NCBI RefSeq assembly: GCF_000764645.1
Contig: NZ_JRGK01000274.1
Span: 1 to 63,430 of the forward strand
Direction of reading: 5' to 3'
Length of the DNA: 63,430 nucleotides
From: Aeromonas finlandensis
GTDB taxonomy: Bacteria > Pseudomonadota > Gammaproteobacteria > Enterobacterales > Aeromonadaceae
Each line of letters opens with the position of its first letter. Position 1 is the stretch's first letter. This document shows, piece by piece, positions 45,320 to 57,051 of the stretch. The notes under the pieces were generated by a model. It was not told the DNA's origin and searched no databases. It saw nothing but the letters and a program-made list of their open reading frames with translations. Both the position numbers and the translations under genes were made by a program.

Positions 45320-46288
45320 ATGAAACGGGTAAAGATGTCTATTGCAGCCGTAATCACTGCGCTATTAACCGGTTGTGCCGGAAACATGGTTGTTCCTCTG
45401 CAAGAACATGGTTCGATCTTGAATGATGCAGATCAAGCCAAGCAAGCGCTGGCCAAGGCCTCAAGCTGCTGTGTGGCGTTTAAAGATTTCAGCTATGCCT
45501 CCTTGCCTGAGGGTGAGACCTTGCTGGCCATTGATGGCAAGCAACCCACTTTTCGGTTTGATGAGGGGATGAGTTACTTTGCGGCTTATCGTCTGCCAAC
45601 CAACACCGGCAATCTGGCGATCAGCCTGGCATCACAGGTGAGCAAAACCGTGATGGTGCCCAAGGTCATTATGCTGGATGCCGAGTTCAAGGTGACTCGC
45701 GTACTGGGTGAGTCGGTATTCAGTTATCAGCCTGCTCATTTGCTTGATAACGACCGCATCGAAGGGCGTGTCTTTGTTGACCGCAGCATGCCTGGCAACC
45801 CGGCCAGCGAAACATACATGATCGTCTATACACCAGCGGATCAGCTCTCTGGCAGTACCACAATCCTGCACCCATCAAAAGCCTTCGCCCGGGCTAATGG
45901 TACCGTCGAGCCAGACATCAAGGATCCGGTGATCCCGCACTCCCCGTGGGGTTTGGTACAGATCAAAGTGAAAGATATGGCCCAGGGGAGCGGCCTTGAA
46001 GCGGTATTCAAACCCGAATATGCCGACAAGGTTGCCATGAGCCAAGGCCAGCAGGTCGCCGGGATAGCGACCGCAGCCGTCACGACGACTGCAACAGCCA
46101 CTGTCGCGGCCAAACCCGCCCCGGCCATGCTGAGTGAAACCGAAGCCTTCTATCAGAGCCAGATCGAAAAAGCGGTCAAGGCGGGCGATATCGACAAGGC
46201 AATGAAGCTGGTTAACGAGGCCGAGCGTGCCGGTTCAACCAAGGCTAAAGCGGTGTTCGTCGATGCGGTAAAACGCTCGCAAAAATAG
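45320..46288 (+). CDS. malM: Maltose operon periplasmic protein MalM
   Basis: 322 residues from the ATG at 45320, nine bases after GGAG; an ATG at 45305 overlaps that site. Lipoprotein signal AAVITALLTGC. The body (CCVAFKDFSYASLP, YFAAYRLP, IPHSPWGLVQIKV) matches MalM, which follows lamB in E. coli. An Ala/Thr-rich linker (about 243-263) separates a C-terminal helical segment (FYQSQIEKAVKAGDIDKAM). The role in maltodextrin uptake is unclear. Confidence 0.92.
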   Translation: MKRVKMSIAAVITALLTGCAGNMVVPLQEHGSILNDADQAKQALAKASSCCVAFKDFSYASLPEGETLLAIDGKQPTFRFDEGMSYFAAYRLPTNTGNLAISLASQVSKTVMVPKVIMLDAEFKVTRVLGESVFSYQPAHLLDNDRIEGRVFVDRSMPGNPASETYMIVYTPADQLSGSTTILHPSKAFARANGTVEPDIKDPVIPHSPWGLVQIKVKDMAQGSGLEAVFKPEYADKVAMSQGQQVAGIATAAVTTTATATVAAKPAPAMLSETEAFYQSQIEKAVKAGDIDKAMKLVNEAERAGSTKAKAVFVDAVKRSQK

Positions 46289-46324
46289 AGTAATGCCAGC
46301 CTTTGCTGGTCAGATATATTTATT

Positions 46325-46352
46325 AAGGCCTCCCTTGTTGGAGGCCTTTTTA
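46325..46352 (+). terminator. Terminator after malM
   Basis: AAGGCCTCC and GGAGGCCTT around CTTGTT, followed by TTTTA. Confidence 0.9.
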
Positions 46353-48142
<1,790 letters not shown>

Positions 48143-48171
48143 TCCTGTTGCCTGAATATCAGCGTGTTTGA

Positions 48172-48197
48172 AGAGGGAGGCGAAAGCCTCCCTCTTG
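48172..48197 (+). terminator. Terminator after ptsG
   Basis: AGAGGGAGGC and GCCTCCCTCT around GAAA; the T-run is short (TGCTATTTG). The remaining sequence to 48366 shows no gene. Confidence 0.8.
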
Positions 48198-48366
48198 CTA
48201 TTTGTATTCAGGAGAGTGCGAGTCGACCTGGGGCGGGTTACTGCATGAGTGGGGCAGCCCAAGGGGCGATGTGTAACGGGGTGTGCCCAATGGTGACCCA
48301 GCAGCACAAGGTGATGTGCCTTGCTCACCTTGTCGCACGCCATCGCCAGATAACGCCAGCCAATAA

Positions 48367-48393
48367 AAAAGAGCGCCACTTGGGCGCTCTTTT
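48367..48393 (-). terminator. Terminator of the DUF3461 gene
   Basis: AAAAGAGCGCC and GGCGCTCTTTT around ACTTG; on the minus strand it is followed by TT and an AT-rich tail. Confidence 0.9.
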
Positions 48394-48409
48394 GTTGAGT
48401 GGAATGGGA

Positions 48410-48793
48410 TTAGAGTTTCTCCAGATCCCGCTCGATTTCGCTGATCTTGTTCTGCACCACTTTTTCCAGATGGCGCAGGTCGCGCAGGATCTTCTGCTTG
48501 ATGTCCGGGTCGGCCTGCAGATGGACGCCCTGGGTCAGGTTGTCGAGCTCATCCACAACATACTTGAGGTTGGCGTTGATCTCGGTGACATCCTTGTACT
48601 CATGGGTACCGGAGTCGACCAGCATGGTTTTGCGCTGGCGGGGATACTTGAATTTGACACTCTTGGCGAAGAACTCGCCCTTCTGCTTCTTGAAGTAGAT
48701 CTTGAGGATGTCGTGGTTGGCCTCCTGGCGCAGGGTATAGCTGTCGACGGAGGCGGGATCCTGGATCCCCAGGCTCTTCAGATTCTCGTACAT
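48410..48793 (-). CDS. DUF3461 family protein
   Basis: 127 residues. [13 protein letters not shown] at the start, [13 protein letters not shown] and the C-terminal helix [17 protein letters not shown] match DUF3461, a gammaproteobacterial family of unknown function. Soluble, no signal peptide. Separate transcription unit with its own terminator; dapD lies upstream on the same strand. Confidence 0.88.
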   Translation of the reverse strand: MYENLKSLGIQDPASVDSYTLRQEANHDILKIYFKKQKGEFFAKSVKFKYPRQRKTMLVDSGTHEYKDVTEINANLKYVVDELDNLTQGVHLQADPDIKQKILRDLRHLEKVVQNKISEIERDLEKL

Positions 48794-48877
48794 CGGGCTT
48801 CCTCGGTTTGAAACGATCCTGTCCCATCTATCTTAACCGATGCCTCATGGCTTGCCTGTGACAGGGGCGCCAAAATC

Positions 48878-48903
48878 AAAAGGGCGCCATCAGGCGCCCT
48901 TTT
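48878..48903 (-). terminator. Terminator of dapD
   Basis: AAAAGGGCGCC and GGCGCCCTTTT, an 11-bp perfect stem around ATCA, just after the dapD stop on the minus strand. Confidence 0.92.
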
Positions 48904-48919
48904 CATCAAGCAATGCTGA

Positions 48920-49747
48920 TTACTCGTCGATGGAGCGCAGCAGGGCGTTGATGCCGACTTTGGCGCGGGTCTTGGCATCGACCTTCTTGACGATCACCGC
49001 TGCGTAGAGGCTGTACTTGCCGCACTTGGAGGGCAGTGAGCCGGAAACGACCACGGAGCCAGCCGGTACGCGGCCGTAGTGGATCTCGCCGGTTTCACGG
49101 TCATAGATGCGGGTGGACTGGCCGATGAAGACGCCCATGGAGATGACGGAACCTTCTTCGACGATGACCCCTTCAACCACTTCGGAGCGGGCACCGATAA
49201 AGCAGTTGTCTTCGATGATGGTCGGGTTGGCCTGCAGCGGCTCCAGTACGCCGCCGATGCCGACGCCGCCGGAGAGATGGACGTTTTTACCGATCTGGGC
49301 GCAAGAGCCGACGGTGGCCCAGGTATCGACCATGGTGCCTTCATCAACGAAGGCGCCGATGTTGACATAGGAGGGCATCAGCACGGTGTTGGGGGCGATA
49401 AAGGAGCCTTTGCGGGCCGTTGCCGGCGGCACCACGCGCACACCCGCTTCCTTGAACTGCTCGGCGGTGTAGTTGGAGAACTTGAGGGGAACCTTGTCGT
49501 AGTACTGGGCATCGTCGCCCTTGATGATGCCGTTGTCGTTGATGCGGAAGTAGAGCAGTACCGCTTTCTTCAACCACTGATGGACAACCCACTCACCGGC
49601 GATCTTCTCGGCAACCCGCGCCTTGCCGGAGTCCAGCAGGTCGATGGCTTGCAGGATGGCGGACTTGGTGGCGCTATCCACGGAGCCCGGAGTAATGGTG
49701 TCGCGGCGCTCGAAGGCCGCTTCAATGATCTGTTGCAACTCGGTCAT
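48920..49747 (-). CDS. dapD: Tetrahydrodipicolinate N-succinyltransferase
   Basis: 275 residues. N-terminal helical domain, then a left-handed beta-helix of hexapeptide repeats ([35 protein letters not shown]). It transfers succinyl from succinyl-CoA in the lysine and diaminopimelate pathway. Upstream on the same strand is glnD, as in E. coli (map-glnD-dapD). Confidence 0.97.
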   Translation of the reverse strand: MTELQQIIEAAFERRDTITPGSVDSATKSAILQAIDLLDSGKARVAEKIAGEWVVHQWLKKAVLLYFRINDNGIIKGDDAQYYDKVPLKFSNYTAEQFKEAGVRVVPPATARKGSFIAPNTVLMPSYVNIGAFVDEGTMVDTWATVGSCAQIGKNVHLSGGVGIGGVLEPLQANPTIIEDNCFIGARSEVVEGVIVEEGSVISMGVFIGQSTRIYDRETGEIHYGRVPAGSVVVSGSLPSKCGKYSLYAAVIVKKVDAKTRAKVGINALLRSIDE

Positions 49748-49810
49748 GACAGGTTTCCTTTAAAAAATTCTGTTTGTTGTATCACACTTTTCTGACTGTT
49801 TTTAAGGGGT

Positions 49811-49831
49811 TGGCCGGAATTCTTCCGGCCA
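49811..49831. repeat. Hairpin between dapD and glnD
   Basis: TGGCCGGAA and TTCCGGCCA, a 9-bp perfect stem around TTC, in the 174-base gap. There is no adjacent T-run in the minus direction, so as a glnD terminator it would be weak. Confidence 0.6.
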
Positions 49832-49921
49832 GCGGCTATTTCTTCATCCGGAGTGCGCCAACCAGTTGTTTGGCATGGCAAAAAACGCCAGATAAACAGC
49901 CTCTTTCGAATCACGCTTCAC

Positions 49922-52558
49922 TTAATCCAGCACCGACTGCTGGGGATTGAGCTGGTGCACCAGTCGCTCTTCCAGCTGTTGTTGCTGCACGGCGGTCAAT
50001 GGCTCGCCATCGAGGCTGGTCAGGCTGAAAAAGTCCTCTACCCGCTCGCCGAAAGTAGCGATTTTTGCAGCGTGCAGCGACAGCCCGCACTGCTGGAATA
50101 CCGCGCCGATCCGGGCCAGCAGGCCGGGAGTATCGAGGGCGGTCAGCTCCATCAGGGTGTGACGGCTCTCCCCTTTATGAGGCAGGAAGACTACCCGGGT
50201 CGGCACGCTGAACTGGCGGTGGCGCCGCGACAGCGGCTTGTTGCGCAGCACCAGCTTGCCCGGCTCCTGCAGCGCCTTCTCCAGCGCCTTCTTGATGGTG
50301 GCGGTGCGGTTGGGGCTGATGGGTTCGCCGCTCGGCTCCAGCACCACGAAGGTATCGAGCACGAAGTTGCTGCGCGAGTTCATGATCTGGGCGTCGTGGA
50401 TGTTGAGGTTCTTCTGATCCAGCGCCGAGGCCACGGTGGCAAACAGATTCGGAGTATCGCGGCAGTAGATAAACACCTCACTGCCACCGCGGGTCGGGTG
50501 TTTGCCGATGATCACCAGCGGCGCCGGGTTGTCGCCATGCTCGATGATGTGGCGGCAGTGCCAGGCGATCTGCTCCGGGCTGTGGCGCAGGAAGTAGTCG
50601 GCCTTGAAATCGGCCCAGAGCTGGTTGATCGCCTCTTCCGGCACATCCCGCTGTGCCAGGAATTGTTTGGCCTGACGCTGGTTTTCGCGAATGCGCAGCC
50701 GCATGTCGGGCGGGTTTTCCAGCCCCTGGCGCAGCGCCTTCTGGGTCGCGAAGTAGAGCTCCCGCAGCAGGGTGCCCTTCCAGTCGTTCCACAGGGTGTC
50801 GTTGGTTGCGCAGATATCGGCCACCGTGAGGCAGTAGAGCAGGTCAAGATGCTGCTCGTCGCGCACCTTCTGGGCAAAATCGGTGACCACGTCGGGGTCA
50901 TAGATATCGCGGCGCTGGGCGGTGACCGACATCAGCAGATGGTGGCGCACCAGCCAGGCGACCAGTCGACTCTCGTAGCGATCCAGACCATGCAGCTGGC
51001 AGAACTCCAGCGCGTCGACGGCGCCGAGTTCCGAGTGATCGCCGCGCCGCCCCTTGGCGATGTCGTGGAACAGGGCGGCGATACTGAGCAGCTCCGGTTT
51101 GCGCAGCCGGGTGAACACCTCGTGGCAGAGCGGGTGGCTCTGGCGACTGGCCGGATTGGGGAACTGATGAATGTTCTTGAGCAGCCGGTGGGTGTGCTCA
51201 TCCACCGTGTAGGCGTGGAACATGTCGAACTGCATCTGGCCGACGATCAGGTTCCACTGGGGCAGATAGGCCGCCAGAATGCCGTATTTGTGCATCAGGG
51301 TGAGCGGCAGGCCGATGCCGTTGGGGTGGCGCAGCAGCGCCATAAACAGGCGACGGCAGTCGGGCAAGTCCTGCAACCAGCAGTTGAGTTTGCGGCGCGC
51401 TTCGCGCAGCTGGCGCAGGGTGGCCGAGTGGATACCCGCTATCTCGGGATGCTGGGCCATCTGATAGAAGAGGCGCAAGATAGCGGCCGGTTCACGGGTA
51501 AACAGCTCCGCATCCACCGCATCGATGAGGCGGCCACGGAGCTGGAACTCGTCGGAGAGGCGGCGCACATCCATGGCGGTGTTGCCGAGGATCGCCTCGT
51601 CAAACAGCTGCAGCAGCATCTCGTTGAGCTCGGAGACTCGCCGCACCGTCTGGTAGAAGCGCTTCATCATCTGCTCGACCGGGGTGTTGCCTTCCCCTTC
51701 GAACCCCAACATCTGGGCCACGGTGCGCTGGCGATCGAACAACAGCCGGTTATCCCCCTTGTTGATGGCCATGTGCAGGGCAAAGCGCACCTTCCAGAGG
51801 AAGTTCTGGCAGTCGAGCAGCTCGCGGTACTCGGCGCGGTTGAGAAAGCCGTGGCTGGTCATCTCGAACAGTGTGGTGGCGCCAAAGTGGCGGCGGGCGA
51901 CCCAGGCGAGGGTCTGAATATCCCGCAGACCGCCCGGATTGCTCTTGAGATCGGGCTCCAGCTTGTAGGCGGTGCCGAGAAACTGCTGATGGCGCAGGGC
52001 CTGCTCTTCACGCTTGGCCTTGAAGAACTGCTCGCTTGGCCAGAAGTGCTGGGGACCAGTCGCCTCCTTGAGTTGCCGGAAGCCCTCTTTGCGACCTGTG
52101 ATGTAGCGGGCCTCGATCAGGTTGGTGGCCACCGTGATATCGGCGCGCCCCTGCTCGAGACACTCCGCCACGTTGCGCACCGCCTGACCCACCTCCAGCT
52201 TGAGATCCCACAGCAAGGTGATGAACTCGCCGATCCGCAGCCCCAGCACTTCATCAAGCTCGTCGCCGTCATAGAGGAGTAGCAGGTCGATATCGGAGTG
52301 GGGGTGCAGCTCGCCGCGGCCGTAGCCCCCCACCGCGATCAGGGTGAGATCGCTCTTGTCGAAGCCGAACTTTTGCCACAGCCGGCAGAGCAGCTGATCC
52401 ATGTACTCGGAGCGGGTGGCGACCAGCTCGATGATGTTGTCACCGGCATCGAACCGGGCGTGCAGCCAGCCGAGAAAGCGGCTCAGGTACTCTTTGCAGT
52501 TGTCGCGGGTGAGCTGATCATCGGGTAACAAATGGGGGGAAAGCAGGCTGGCGTCCAT
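49922..52558 (-). CDS. glnD: Bifunctional uridylyltransferase/uridylyl-removing enzyme GlnD
   Basis: 878 residues. Nucleotidyltransferase domain with GGYGRGELHPHSDIDLLLL (about 77-95; Asp89 and Asp91), a central HD domain (LFHDIAKGRRGDHSELGA) for the removing activity, and two C-terminal ACT domains (VFIYCRDTPNLFATVASAL and LTALDTPGLLARIGAVF) that sense glutamine. It modifies the PII proteins GlnB and GlnK to report nitrogen status. Both active-site motifs are intact and the length is normal. Confidence 0.97.
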   Translation of the reverse strand: MDASLLSPHLLPDDQLTRDNCKEYLSRFLGWLHARFDAGDNIIELVATRSEYMDQLLCRLWQKFGFDKSDLTLIAVGGYGRGELHPHSDIDLLLLYDGDELDEVLGLRIGEFITLLWDLKLEVGQAVRNVAECLEQGRADITVATNLIEARYITGRKEGFRQLKEATGPQHFWPSEQFFKAKREEQALRHQQFLGTAYKLEPDLKSNPGGLRDIQTLAWVARRHFGATTLFEMTSHGFLNRAEYRELLDCQNFLWKVRFALHMAINKGDNRLLFDRQRTVAQMLGFEGEGNTPVEQMMKRFYQTVRRVSELNEMLLQLFDEAILGNTAMDVRRLSDEFQLRGRLIDAVDAELFTREPAAILRLFYQMAQHPEIAGIHSATLRQLREARRKLNCWLQDLPDCRRLFMALLRHPNGIGLPLTLMHKYGILAAYLPQWNLIVGQMQFDMFHAYTVDEHTHRLLKNIHQFPNPASRQSHPLCHEVFTRLRKPELLSIAALFHDIAKGRRGDHSELGAVDALEFCQLHGLDRYESRLVAWLVRHHLLMSVTAQRRDIYDPDVVTDFAQKVRDEQHLDLLYCLTVADICATNDTLWNDWKGTLLRELYFATQKALRQGLENPPDMRLRIRENQRQAKQFLAQRDVPEEAINQLWADFKADYFLRHSPEQIAWHCRHIIEHGDNPAPLVIIGKHPTRGGSEVFIYCRDTPNLFATVASALDQKNLNIHDAQIMNSRSNFVLDTFVVLEPSGEPISPNRTATIKKALEKALQEPGKLVLRNKPLSRRHRQFSVPTRVVFLPHKGESRHTLMELTALDTPGLLARIGAVFQQCGLSLHAAKIATFGERVEDFFSLTSLDGEPLTAVQQQQLEERLVHQLNPQQSVLD

Positions 52559-52603
52559 GGCATCTCACACGCAAGTGGCAGGCAAATGGCTGAAACGGGA
52601 AGT

Positions 52604-52641
52604 AAAAACCCCGGCGCTTTGGGATGTCAGGGCCGGGGTTC
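52604..52641 (-). terminator. Terminator of map
   Basis: AACCCCGGC (52607-52615) and GCCGGGGTT (52633-52641) around a 17-base loop. On the minus strand it ends in five T, four bases after the map stop region. Confidence 0.82.
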
Positions 52642-52645
52642 GATG

Positions 52646-53434
52646 TTAGCTGTGTTTGATGAAGCGGTCGATAGTGTCATCGGGGCGCAGGGTGAGCACC
52701 TCGCAGCCATCTTCGGTCACCAGCAGAGTGTGCTCCCACTGGGCGGAGTCGCCGCCATCCTTGGTGGTCACGGTCCAGCCATCCTTCGGATTGACCTTGC
52801 AGTGATACTTCTTGCTGTTGACCATGGGCTCGATGGTGAAGCACATGCCCGGTTTCAGCTCCTGCTTGCCGCTGTTGCGGTAGTGCAGGATCTGCGGCTC
52901 TTCGTGGAACTCGGCACCGATGCCGTGACCGCAGTAGTCACGCACTACGGAGAAACCGGCCTTCTCGACGATGGGCTGAATAACGGCACCAATCTCGGTG
53001 ATGCAGGCACCCGGACGCACCTTCTTGATGGCGGCGTAGAGGCTCTCTTGCGCAACTTTGCAGAGCTGGCGGCGCAGCGGGGTGGTTTCACCCACGATGA
53101 ACATGGCCGAGGTATCGCCGTGGTAGCCATCCTTGATGACGGTGATATCCAGGTTGATGATATCGCCATCGCGCAGCTTCTTGTGGTTCGGGATACCGTG
53201 GCAGATCACATCGTTCACCGAGGTGCAGATGGATTTGGGGAAGCCGTGGTAGTTCAGCGGAGCCGGAACCGCCTGTTGTACGTCGACAATATAGTTGTGG
53301 CAGAGGGTGTTCAGTTCGTCAGTGGTGACGCCAGCTTTGACATGGGGCGCAATCATGACCAGCACATCGGCGGCCAATTGGCCGGCAACGCGCATCTTTT
53401 CAATCTCTTCCGGTGTCTTGATTTTAATGGACAT
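52646..53434 (-). CDS. map: Methionine aminopeptidase type I
   Basis: 262 residues from the ATG at 53434 (MSIKIKTPEEIEKMRVAG), the standard start. Type Ia enzyme: HGIP, INLDITVIKDGYHGDTSAMF, YCGHGIG and FTIEPM supply the five metal ligands. It removes N-terminal Met from new proteins. Divergent from rpsB, the conserved arrangement. Confidence 0.97.
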   Translation of the reverse strand: MSIKIKTPEEIEKMRVAGQLAADVLVMIAPHVKAGVTTDELNTLCHNYIVDVQQAVPAPLNYHGFPKSICTSVNDVICHGIPNHKKLRDGDIINLDITVIKDGYHGDTSAMFIVGETTPLRRQLCKVAQESLYAAIKKVRPGACITEIGAVIQPIVEKAGFSVVRDYCGHGIGAEFHEEPQILHYRNSGKQELKPGMCFTIEPMVNSKKYHCKVNPKDGWTVTTKDGGDSAQWEHTLLVTEDGCEVLTLRPDDTIDRFIKHS

Positions 53435-53654
53435 GGGATCTCTCTTGCGGCCTGCCGCTGGGCCTGCGAGGGCAGGCAGGACAGGTAATGAAAAATAGAT
53501 GCGTTTGCAATCAGGGCAAAATTTTATCCGCAACCCCTGCGTACTTCCAGTGTGATTGTCATCACAACGTCAAAACAGCGTCGCAGCATCCTCTGGCGGG
53601 ATCCATATTTACACCTGTTTAGGGTGTCGGCCGGTGGTGTCCTGAACAAAGTTA

Positions 53655-53670
53655 TGGTATAAAGCGCGCC
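53655..53670 (+). promoter_or_regulatory. rpsB promoter: extended -10 with GC-rich discriminator
   Basis: TGGTATAAAG is a TGN-extended -10 (TATAAA at 53658-53663) followed at once by GCGCGCC, a GC-rich discriminator like those of stringently controlled ribosomal promoters. No good -35. The expected transcript start is near 53670. Confidence 0.65.
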
Positions 53671-53804
53671 GGAATGGGGAACTTGCGTCCACCATTTCAT
53701 CACCCTTAATCAATAACACACACACATCGACACATATACCGGGGTGCCTTAACGGGTCGGTTATATGGGATGTGTGGAGGCCTAACCCCATACAGAGGTA
53801 TAAA
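53671..53804 (+). promoter_or_regulatory. rpsB autoregulatory leader (t44/tff type)
   Basis: A leader of about 130 bases with the hallmark blocks of gammaproteobacterial S2 leaders: GGGGTGCC (53743-53750), a TATGGG/CCCATA pairing (53764-53795) enclosing GTGTGGAGGCCTAA, then the GAGGT ribosome site. Such leaders bind S2 and repress rpsB-tsf translation. Recognised from memory of the conserved blocks. Confidence 0.68.
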
Positions 53805-54533
53805 ATGGCTAAAGTTTCTATGCGCGACATGCTGCAAGCCGGCGTTCACTTCGGTCACCAGACTCGTTACTGGAACCCGAAAATGAAATCCTACATCTTC
53901 GGTGCCCGCAGCAAGGTTCACATCATCAACCTGGAAAAAACCGTTCCGTTGTTTGACGATGCCATGAACTTCATCAGCTCCGTAGCTGCCAAGAAAGGCA
54001 AGGTACTGTTCGTAGGTACCAAGCGTGCCGCGTCTGAAGCCGTAAAAGAAGCCGCTGAGCGTTGCGACCAGTTCTATGTAAACCACCGCTGGCTGGGCGG
54101 TATGCTGACTAACTGGAAAACCGTTCGTCAGTCTATCAAGCGCCTGAAAGATCTGGAAACCCAGAGCCAAGACGGTACCTTCGAAAAGCTGACCAAGAAA
54201 GAGGCGCTGATGCGTACTCGCGAAATGGAAAAGCTGGAGAAGAGCCTGGGTGGTATCAAGAACATGGGCGGCCTGCCTGACGTTCTGTTCGTTGTCGATG
54301 CCGACCACGAGCACATCGCTATCAAAGAAGCCAATAACCTGGGTATCCCGGTAGTTTCCATCGTTGATACCAACTCCAACCCGGACGGCGTTGACTATGT
54401 CATCCCGGGTAACGACGACGCTATCCGTGCCGTACAGCTGTACCTGAATGCTGCTGCTGACACCGTACTGGAAGCTCGCGAACAGGACATCGTTGTTCAA
54501 GCTGAACAAGATGGCTTCGTTGAAGCTGAGTAA
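53805..54533 (+). CDS. rpsB: 30S ribosomal protein S2
   Basis: 242 residues from the ATG at 53805 ([19 protein letters not shown]), the family start. [28 protein letters not shown] and [19 protein letters not shown] are all canonical. Strong codon bias. First gene of rpsB-tsf. Confidence 0.98.
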   Translation: MAKVSMRDMLQAGVHFGHQTRYWNPKMKSYIFGARSKVHIINLEKTVPLFDDAMNFISSVAAKKGKVLFVGTKRAASEAVKEAAERCDQFYVNHRWLGGMLTNWKTVRQSIKRLKDLETQSQDGTFEKLTKKEALMRTREMEKLEKSLGGIKNMGGLPDVLFVVDADHEHIAIKEANNLGIPVVSIVDTNSNPDGVDYVIPGNDDAIRAVQLYLNAAADTVLEAREQDIVVQAEQDGFVEAE

Positions 54534-54583
54534 TTGATAAGGACTGTAAAGCCCTTATTAACCAAGCTGATGTAATTGGTTAG

Positions 54584-54610
54584 CAGGGGCCCTTGTGGCC
54601 CCTGTTTCTT
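54584..54610 (+). terminator. Attenuator between rpsB and tsf
   Basis: CAGGGGCC and GGCCCCTG around CTTGT, then TTTCTT. It resembles the partial terminator known between these genes in E. coli and should lower tsf relative to rpsB. Confidence 0.75.
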
Positions 54611-54637
54611 GTCAATTCAAGACCGAGGATACTGGAC

Positions 54638-55519
54638 ATGGCTAACGTTACTGCCGCCCTGGTAAAAGAACTGCGCGAGCGCACTGCCGCTGGCATGATG
54701 GATTGCAAAAAAGCACTGGAAGAAGCTGCTGGTGATATCGAGCTGGCAATTGAGAACATGCGCAAATCCGGTCAGGCCAAAGCCGCCAAGAAAGCGGGCC
54801 GTATCGCCGCTGAAGGCGTTATCTTTGCTCGCACCGAAGGCAACGTTGCCGTCATGATCGAGCTGAACAGCGAAACCGACTTCGTCGCCAAAGATGCCAG
54901 CTTCATGGCAATGGGCCAGAAGATCGCTGACATCGCTGCGACCCAGAAAATTGCTGACGTTGACGCGCTGAAAGCCGCTGACTTCGGTAACGGCGAATCC
55001 GTCGAGCTGACCATCACCAACCTGATCGCCAAGATCGGTGAGAACATGAACCTGCGTCGCGTGATGCTGGTTGAAGGTGACAACCTGGGTACCTACGTTC
55101 ACGGTTCCCGCATTGGTGTTATCACCAAGCTGACCGGTGGTTCTGCCGAGCTGGCCAAAGATCTGGCCATGCACGTTGCTGCCAACAGCCCGCAATTCGT
55201 CAAGCCTGAAGACGTGTCTGCTGAAGTCGTTGCCAAAGAGCGCGAAATCCAGATCGACATCGCCATCAACTCCGGCAAGCCGAAAGAGATCGCCGAGAAG
55301 ATGGTTGAAGGCCGCATGAAGAAGTTCACCGGTGAGGTTTCCCTGACTGGTCAACCGTTCGTGAAAGATCCTTCCATGACCGTTGCCGAGCTGCTGAAGA
55401 AAGAAGGCGCTGACGTTGTCTCCTTCACCCGTTTCGAAGTGGGCGAAGGCATCGAGAAGCAAGAGACCGATTTCGCTGCTGAAGTTGCAGCCCAAATCGC
55501 GGCCGCTCAAAAGGCCTAA
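54638..55519 (+). CDS. tsf: Elongation factor Ts
   Basis: 293 residues from the ATG at 54638 ([21 protein letters not shown]). Signatures [16 protein letters not shown] and [12 protein letters not shown] (with the TDFV motif that contacts EF-Tu) are intact. It exchanges GDP for GTP on EF-Tu. High-expression codon use. Confidence 0.98.
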   Translation: MANVTAALVKELRERTAAGMMDCKKALEEAAGDIELAIENMRKSGQAKAAKKAGRIAAEGVIFARTEGNVAVMIELNSETDFVAKDASFMAMGQKIADIAATQKIADVDALKAADFGNGESVELTITNLIAKIGENMNLRRVMLVEGDNLGTYVHGSRIGVITKLTGGSAELAKDLAMHVAANSPQFVKPEDVSAEVVAKEREIQIDIAINSGKPKEIAEKMVEGRMKKFTGEVSLTGQPFVKDPSMTVAELLKKEGADVVSFTRFEVGEGIEKQETDFAAEVAAQIAAAQKA

Positions 55520-55543
55520 TCGAACCGGTTTTTCCGTTTCCCC

Positions 55544-55570
55544 AGACCGCGACTTATGTCGCGGTCTTTA
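55544..55570 (+). terminator. Terminator after tsf
   Basis: AGACCGCGAC and GTCGCGGTCT, 10-bp perfect stem around TTAT, followed by TTA. Confidence 0.88.
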
Positions 55571-55590
55571 TATGACCAGGAATCAGTGAC

Positions 55591-56325
55591 ATGAGTACCA
55601 ATCCCAAACCTGCATACAGACGTGTTCTTCTGAAGTTGAGTGGTGAAGCCCTGCAAGGATCCGAGGGTTTCGGCATTGATCCGGCGGTGCTGGAGCGTAT
55701 GGCCCAAGAGATCAAAGAACTGGTTGAGTTGGGTGTTCAGGTCGGTCTGGTCATCGGTGGCGGCAACCTGTTCCGTGGTGCCGGTCTTGCCAAAGCGGGC
55801 ATGAACCGCGTGGTGGGCGACCACATGGGTATGCTGGCAACCGTGATGAACGGTCTGGCCATGCGTGATGCCCTGCATCGTGCTTATGTGAATGCCCGTC
55901 TGATGTCTGCCATCTCCCTGCAGGGCGTCTGTGACTCCTACAGCTGGGCCGAGGCAATCAGCCAGCTGCGCGCTGGTAAAGTCGTCATCTTCTCTGCCGG
56001 TACCGGCAACCCCTTCTTTACTACCGATTCTGCGGCTTGCCTGCGCGGGATCGAGATCGAAGCTGACGTGGTGCTCAAAGCCACCAAGGTCGATGGTGTA
56101 TACAACGAGGATCCGGTCAAGAATCCGGATGCCGTGCTGTATCATGAACTGAGTTATGATGAAGTTCTTGAAAAAGAGCTCAAGGTGATGGATCTTGCTG
56201 CCTTTACTCTGGCACGTGACCATGATCTGCCGATCCGCGTCTTCAACATGAACAAACCGGGTGCATTGCGTCGGGTTATCATGGGTGAGCCGGAAGGCAC
56301 TCTGATCCACCACGTTGGTAAATAA
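55591..56325 (+). CDS. pyrH: UMP kinase
   Basis: 244 residues. Amino-acid-kinase fold: [52 protein letters not shown] [15 protein letters not shown] and [10 protein letters not shown]. It phosphorylates UMP to UDP; hexameric and regulated by GTP and UTP. The following 96 bases contain an ACGAGCCG/CGGCTCGT hairpin (56383-56402) directly before the frr ribosome site. Confidence 0.98.
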   Translation: MSTNPKPAYRRVLLKLSGEALQGSEGFGIDPAVLERMAQEIKELVELGVQVGLVIGGGNLFRGAGLAKAGMNRVVGDHMGMLATVMNGLAMRDALHRAYVNARLMSAISLQGVCDSYSWAEAISQLRAGKVVIFSAGTGNPFFTTDSAACLRGIEIEADVVLKATKVDGVYNEDPVKNPDAVLYHELSYDEVLEKELKVMDLAAFTLARDHDLPIRVFNMNKPGALRRVIMGEPEGTLIHHVGK

Positions 56326-56421
56326 GATAAAAGTGAGCCATAAGGCGCTCTTATCAATTACGTCAGTAAATAAGATAGACACGAGCCGTGTAACGGCTCG
56401 TTCGCCAAAAGGAAAACCACT

Positions 56422-56979
56422 GTGATCAACGAGATTAAAAACGACGCCAAGGACCGTATGGGCAAGAGCGTAGAAGCGCTCAAGACCCAAATGTCCAAGA
56501 TCCGTACCGGCCGCGCTCACCCGAGCCTGCTCGACGGCATCCAGGTGGAGTACTACGGTGCTGCCACTCCGCTGAAACAGTTGGCCAACGTCGTGGCAGA
56601 AGATGCTCGCACCCTCTCCATCTCCATTTTTGACCGCTCCATGATCCAGGCGGTAGAGAAGGCGATCCTGACCTCCGATCTGGGCTTGAACCCGTCCAGC
56701 AATGGCCAGACCCTGCGTGTGCCGCTGCCGCCGCTGACTGAAGAGCGCCGTCGCGATCTGACCAAGATCGTGCGTGCCGAAGCGGAAAACGCCCGTGTTG
56801 CCGTGCGCAACATCCGTCGTGACGCCAACGCCGATCTGAAAGCGCTGCTGAAGGACAAAGAGATCTCCGAGGATGACGATCGTCGTGCCCAGGAAGAGAT
56901 CCAGAAGCTGACCGACTCCTACGTCAAGCTGGTCGATGAGGCCCTTGCCGTAAAGGAGAAGGAGCTAATGGAAATCTAA
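56422..56979 (+). CDS. frr: Ribosome-recycling factor (GTG start)
   Basis: 185 residues from a GTG at 56422, with AAAGGA upstream; it gives [16 protein letters not shown], the family N-terminus. Contains [29 protein letters not shown] and VRNIRRDAN. With EF-G it splits post-termination ribosomes. The hairpin just upstream may influence initiation. Confidence 0.97.
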   Translation: MINEIKNDAKDRMGKSVEALKTQMSKIRTGRAHPSLLDGIQVEYYGAATPLKQLANVVAEDARTLSISIFDRSMIQAVEKAILTSDLGLNPSSNGQTLRVPLPPLTEERRRDLTKIVRAEAENARVAVRNIRRDANADLKALLKDKEISEDDDRRAQEEIQKLTDSYVKLVDEALAVKEKELMEI

Positions 56980-57000
56980 GCGCCTGAAAGGTATATTACG

Positions 57001-57037
57001 AGCGCCGTGTAGTGCCCCTGCACGGCGCTTTTGTCTT
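57001..57037 (+). terminator. Terminator after frr
   Basis: AGCGCCGTG and CACGGCGCT around an 11-base loop, followed by TTTGTCTTT. Confidence 0.82.
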
Positions 57038-57051
57038 TGTGGGAGAATTAC

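Noticed and set aside
49853..52282. 809-codon plus-strand open frame
   Set aside because: Antisense to glnD, which has all catalytic motifs.
55516..56520. 334-codon minus-strand open frame
   Set aside because: Antisense to pyrH and the start of frr.
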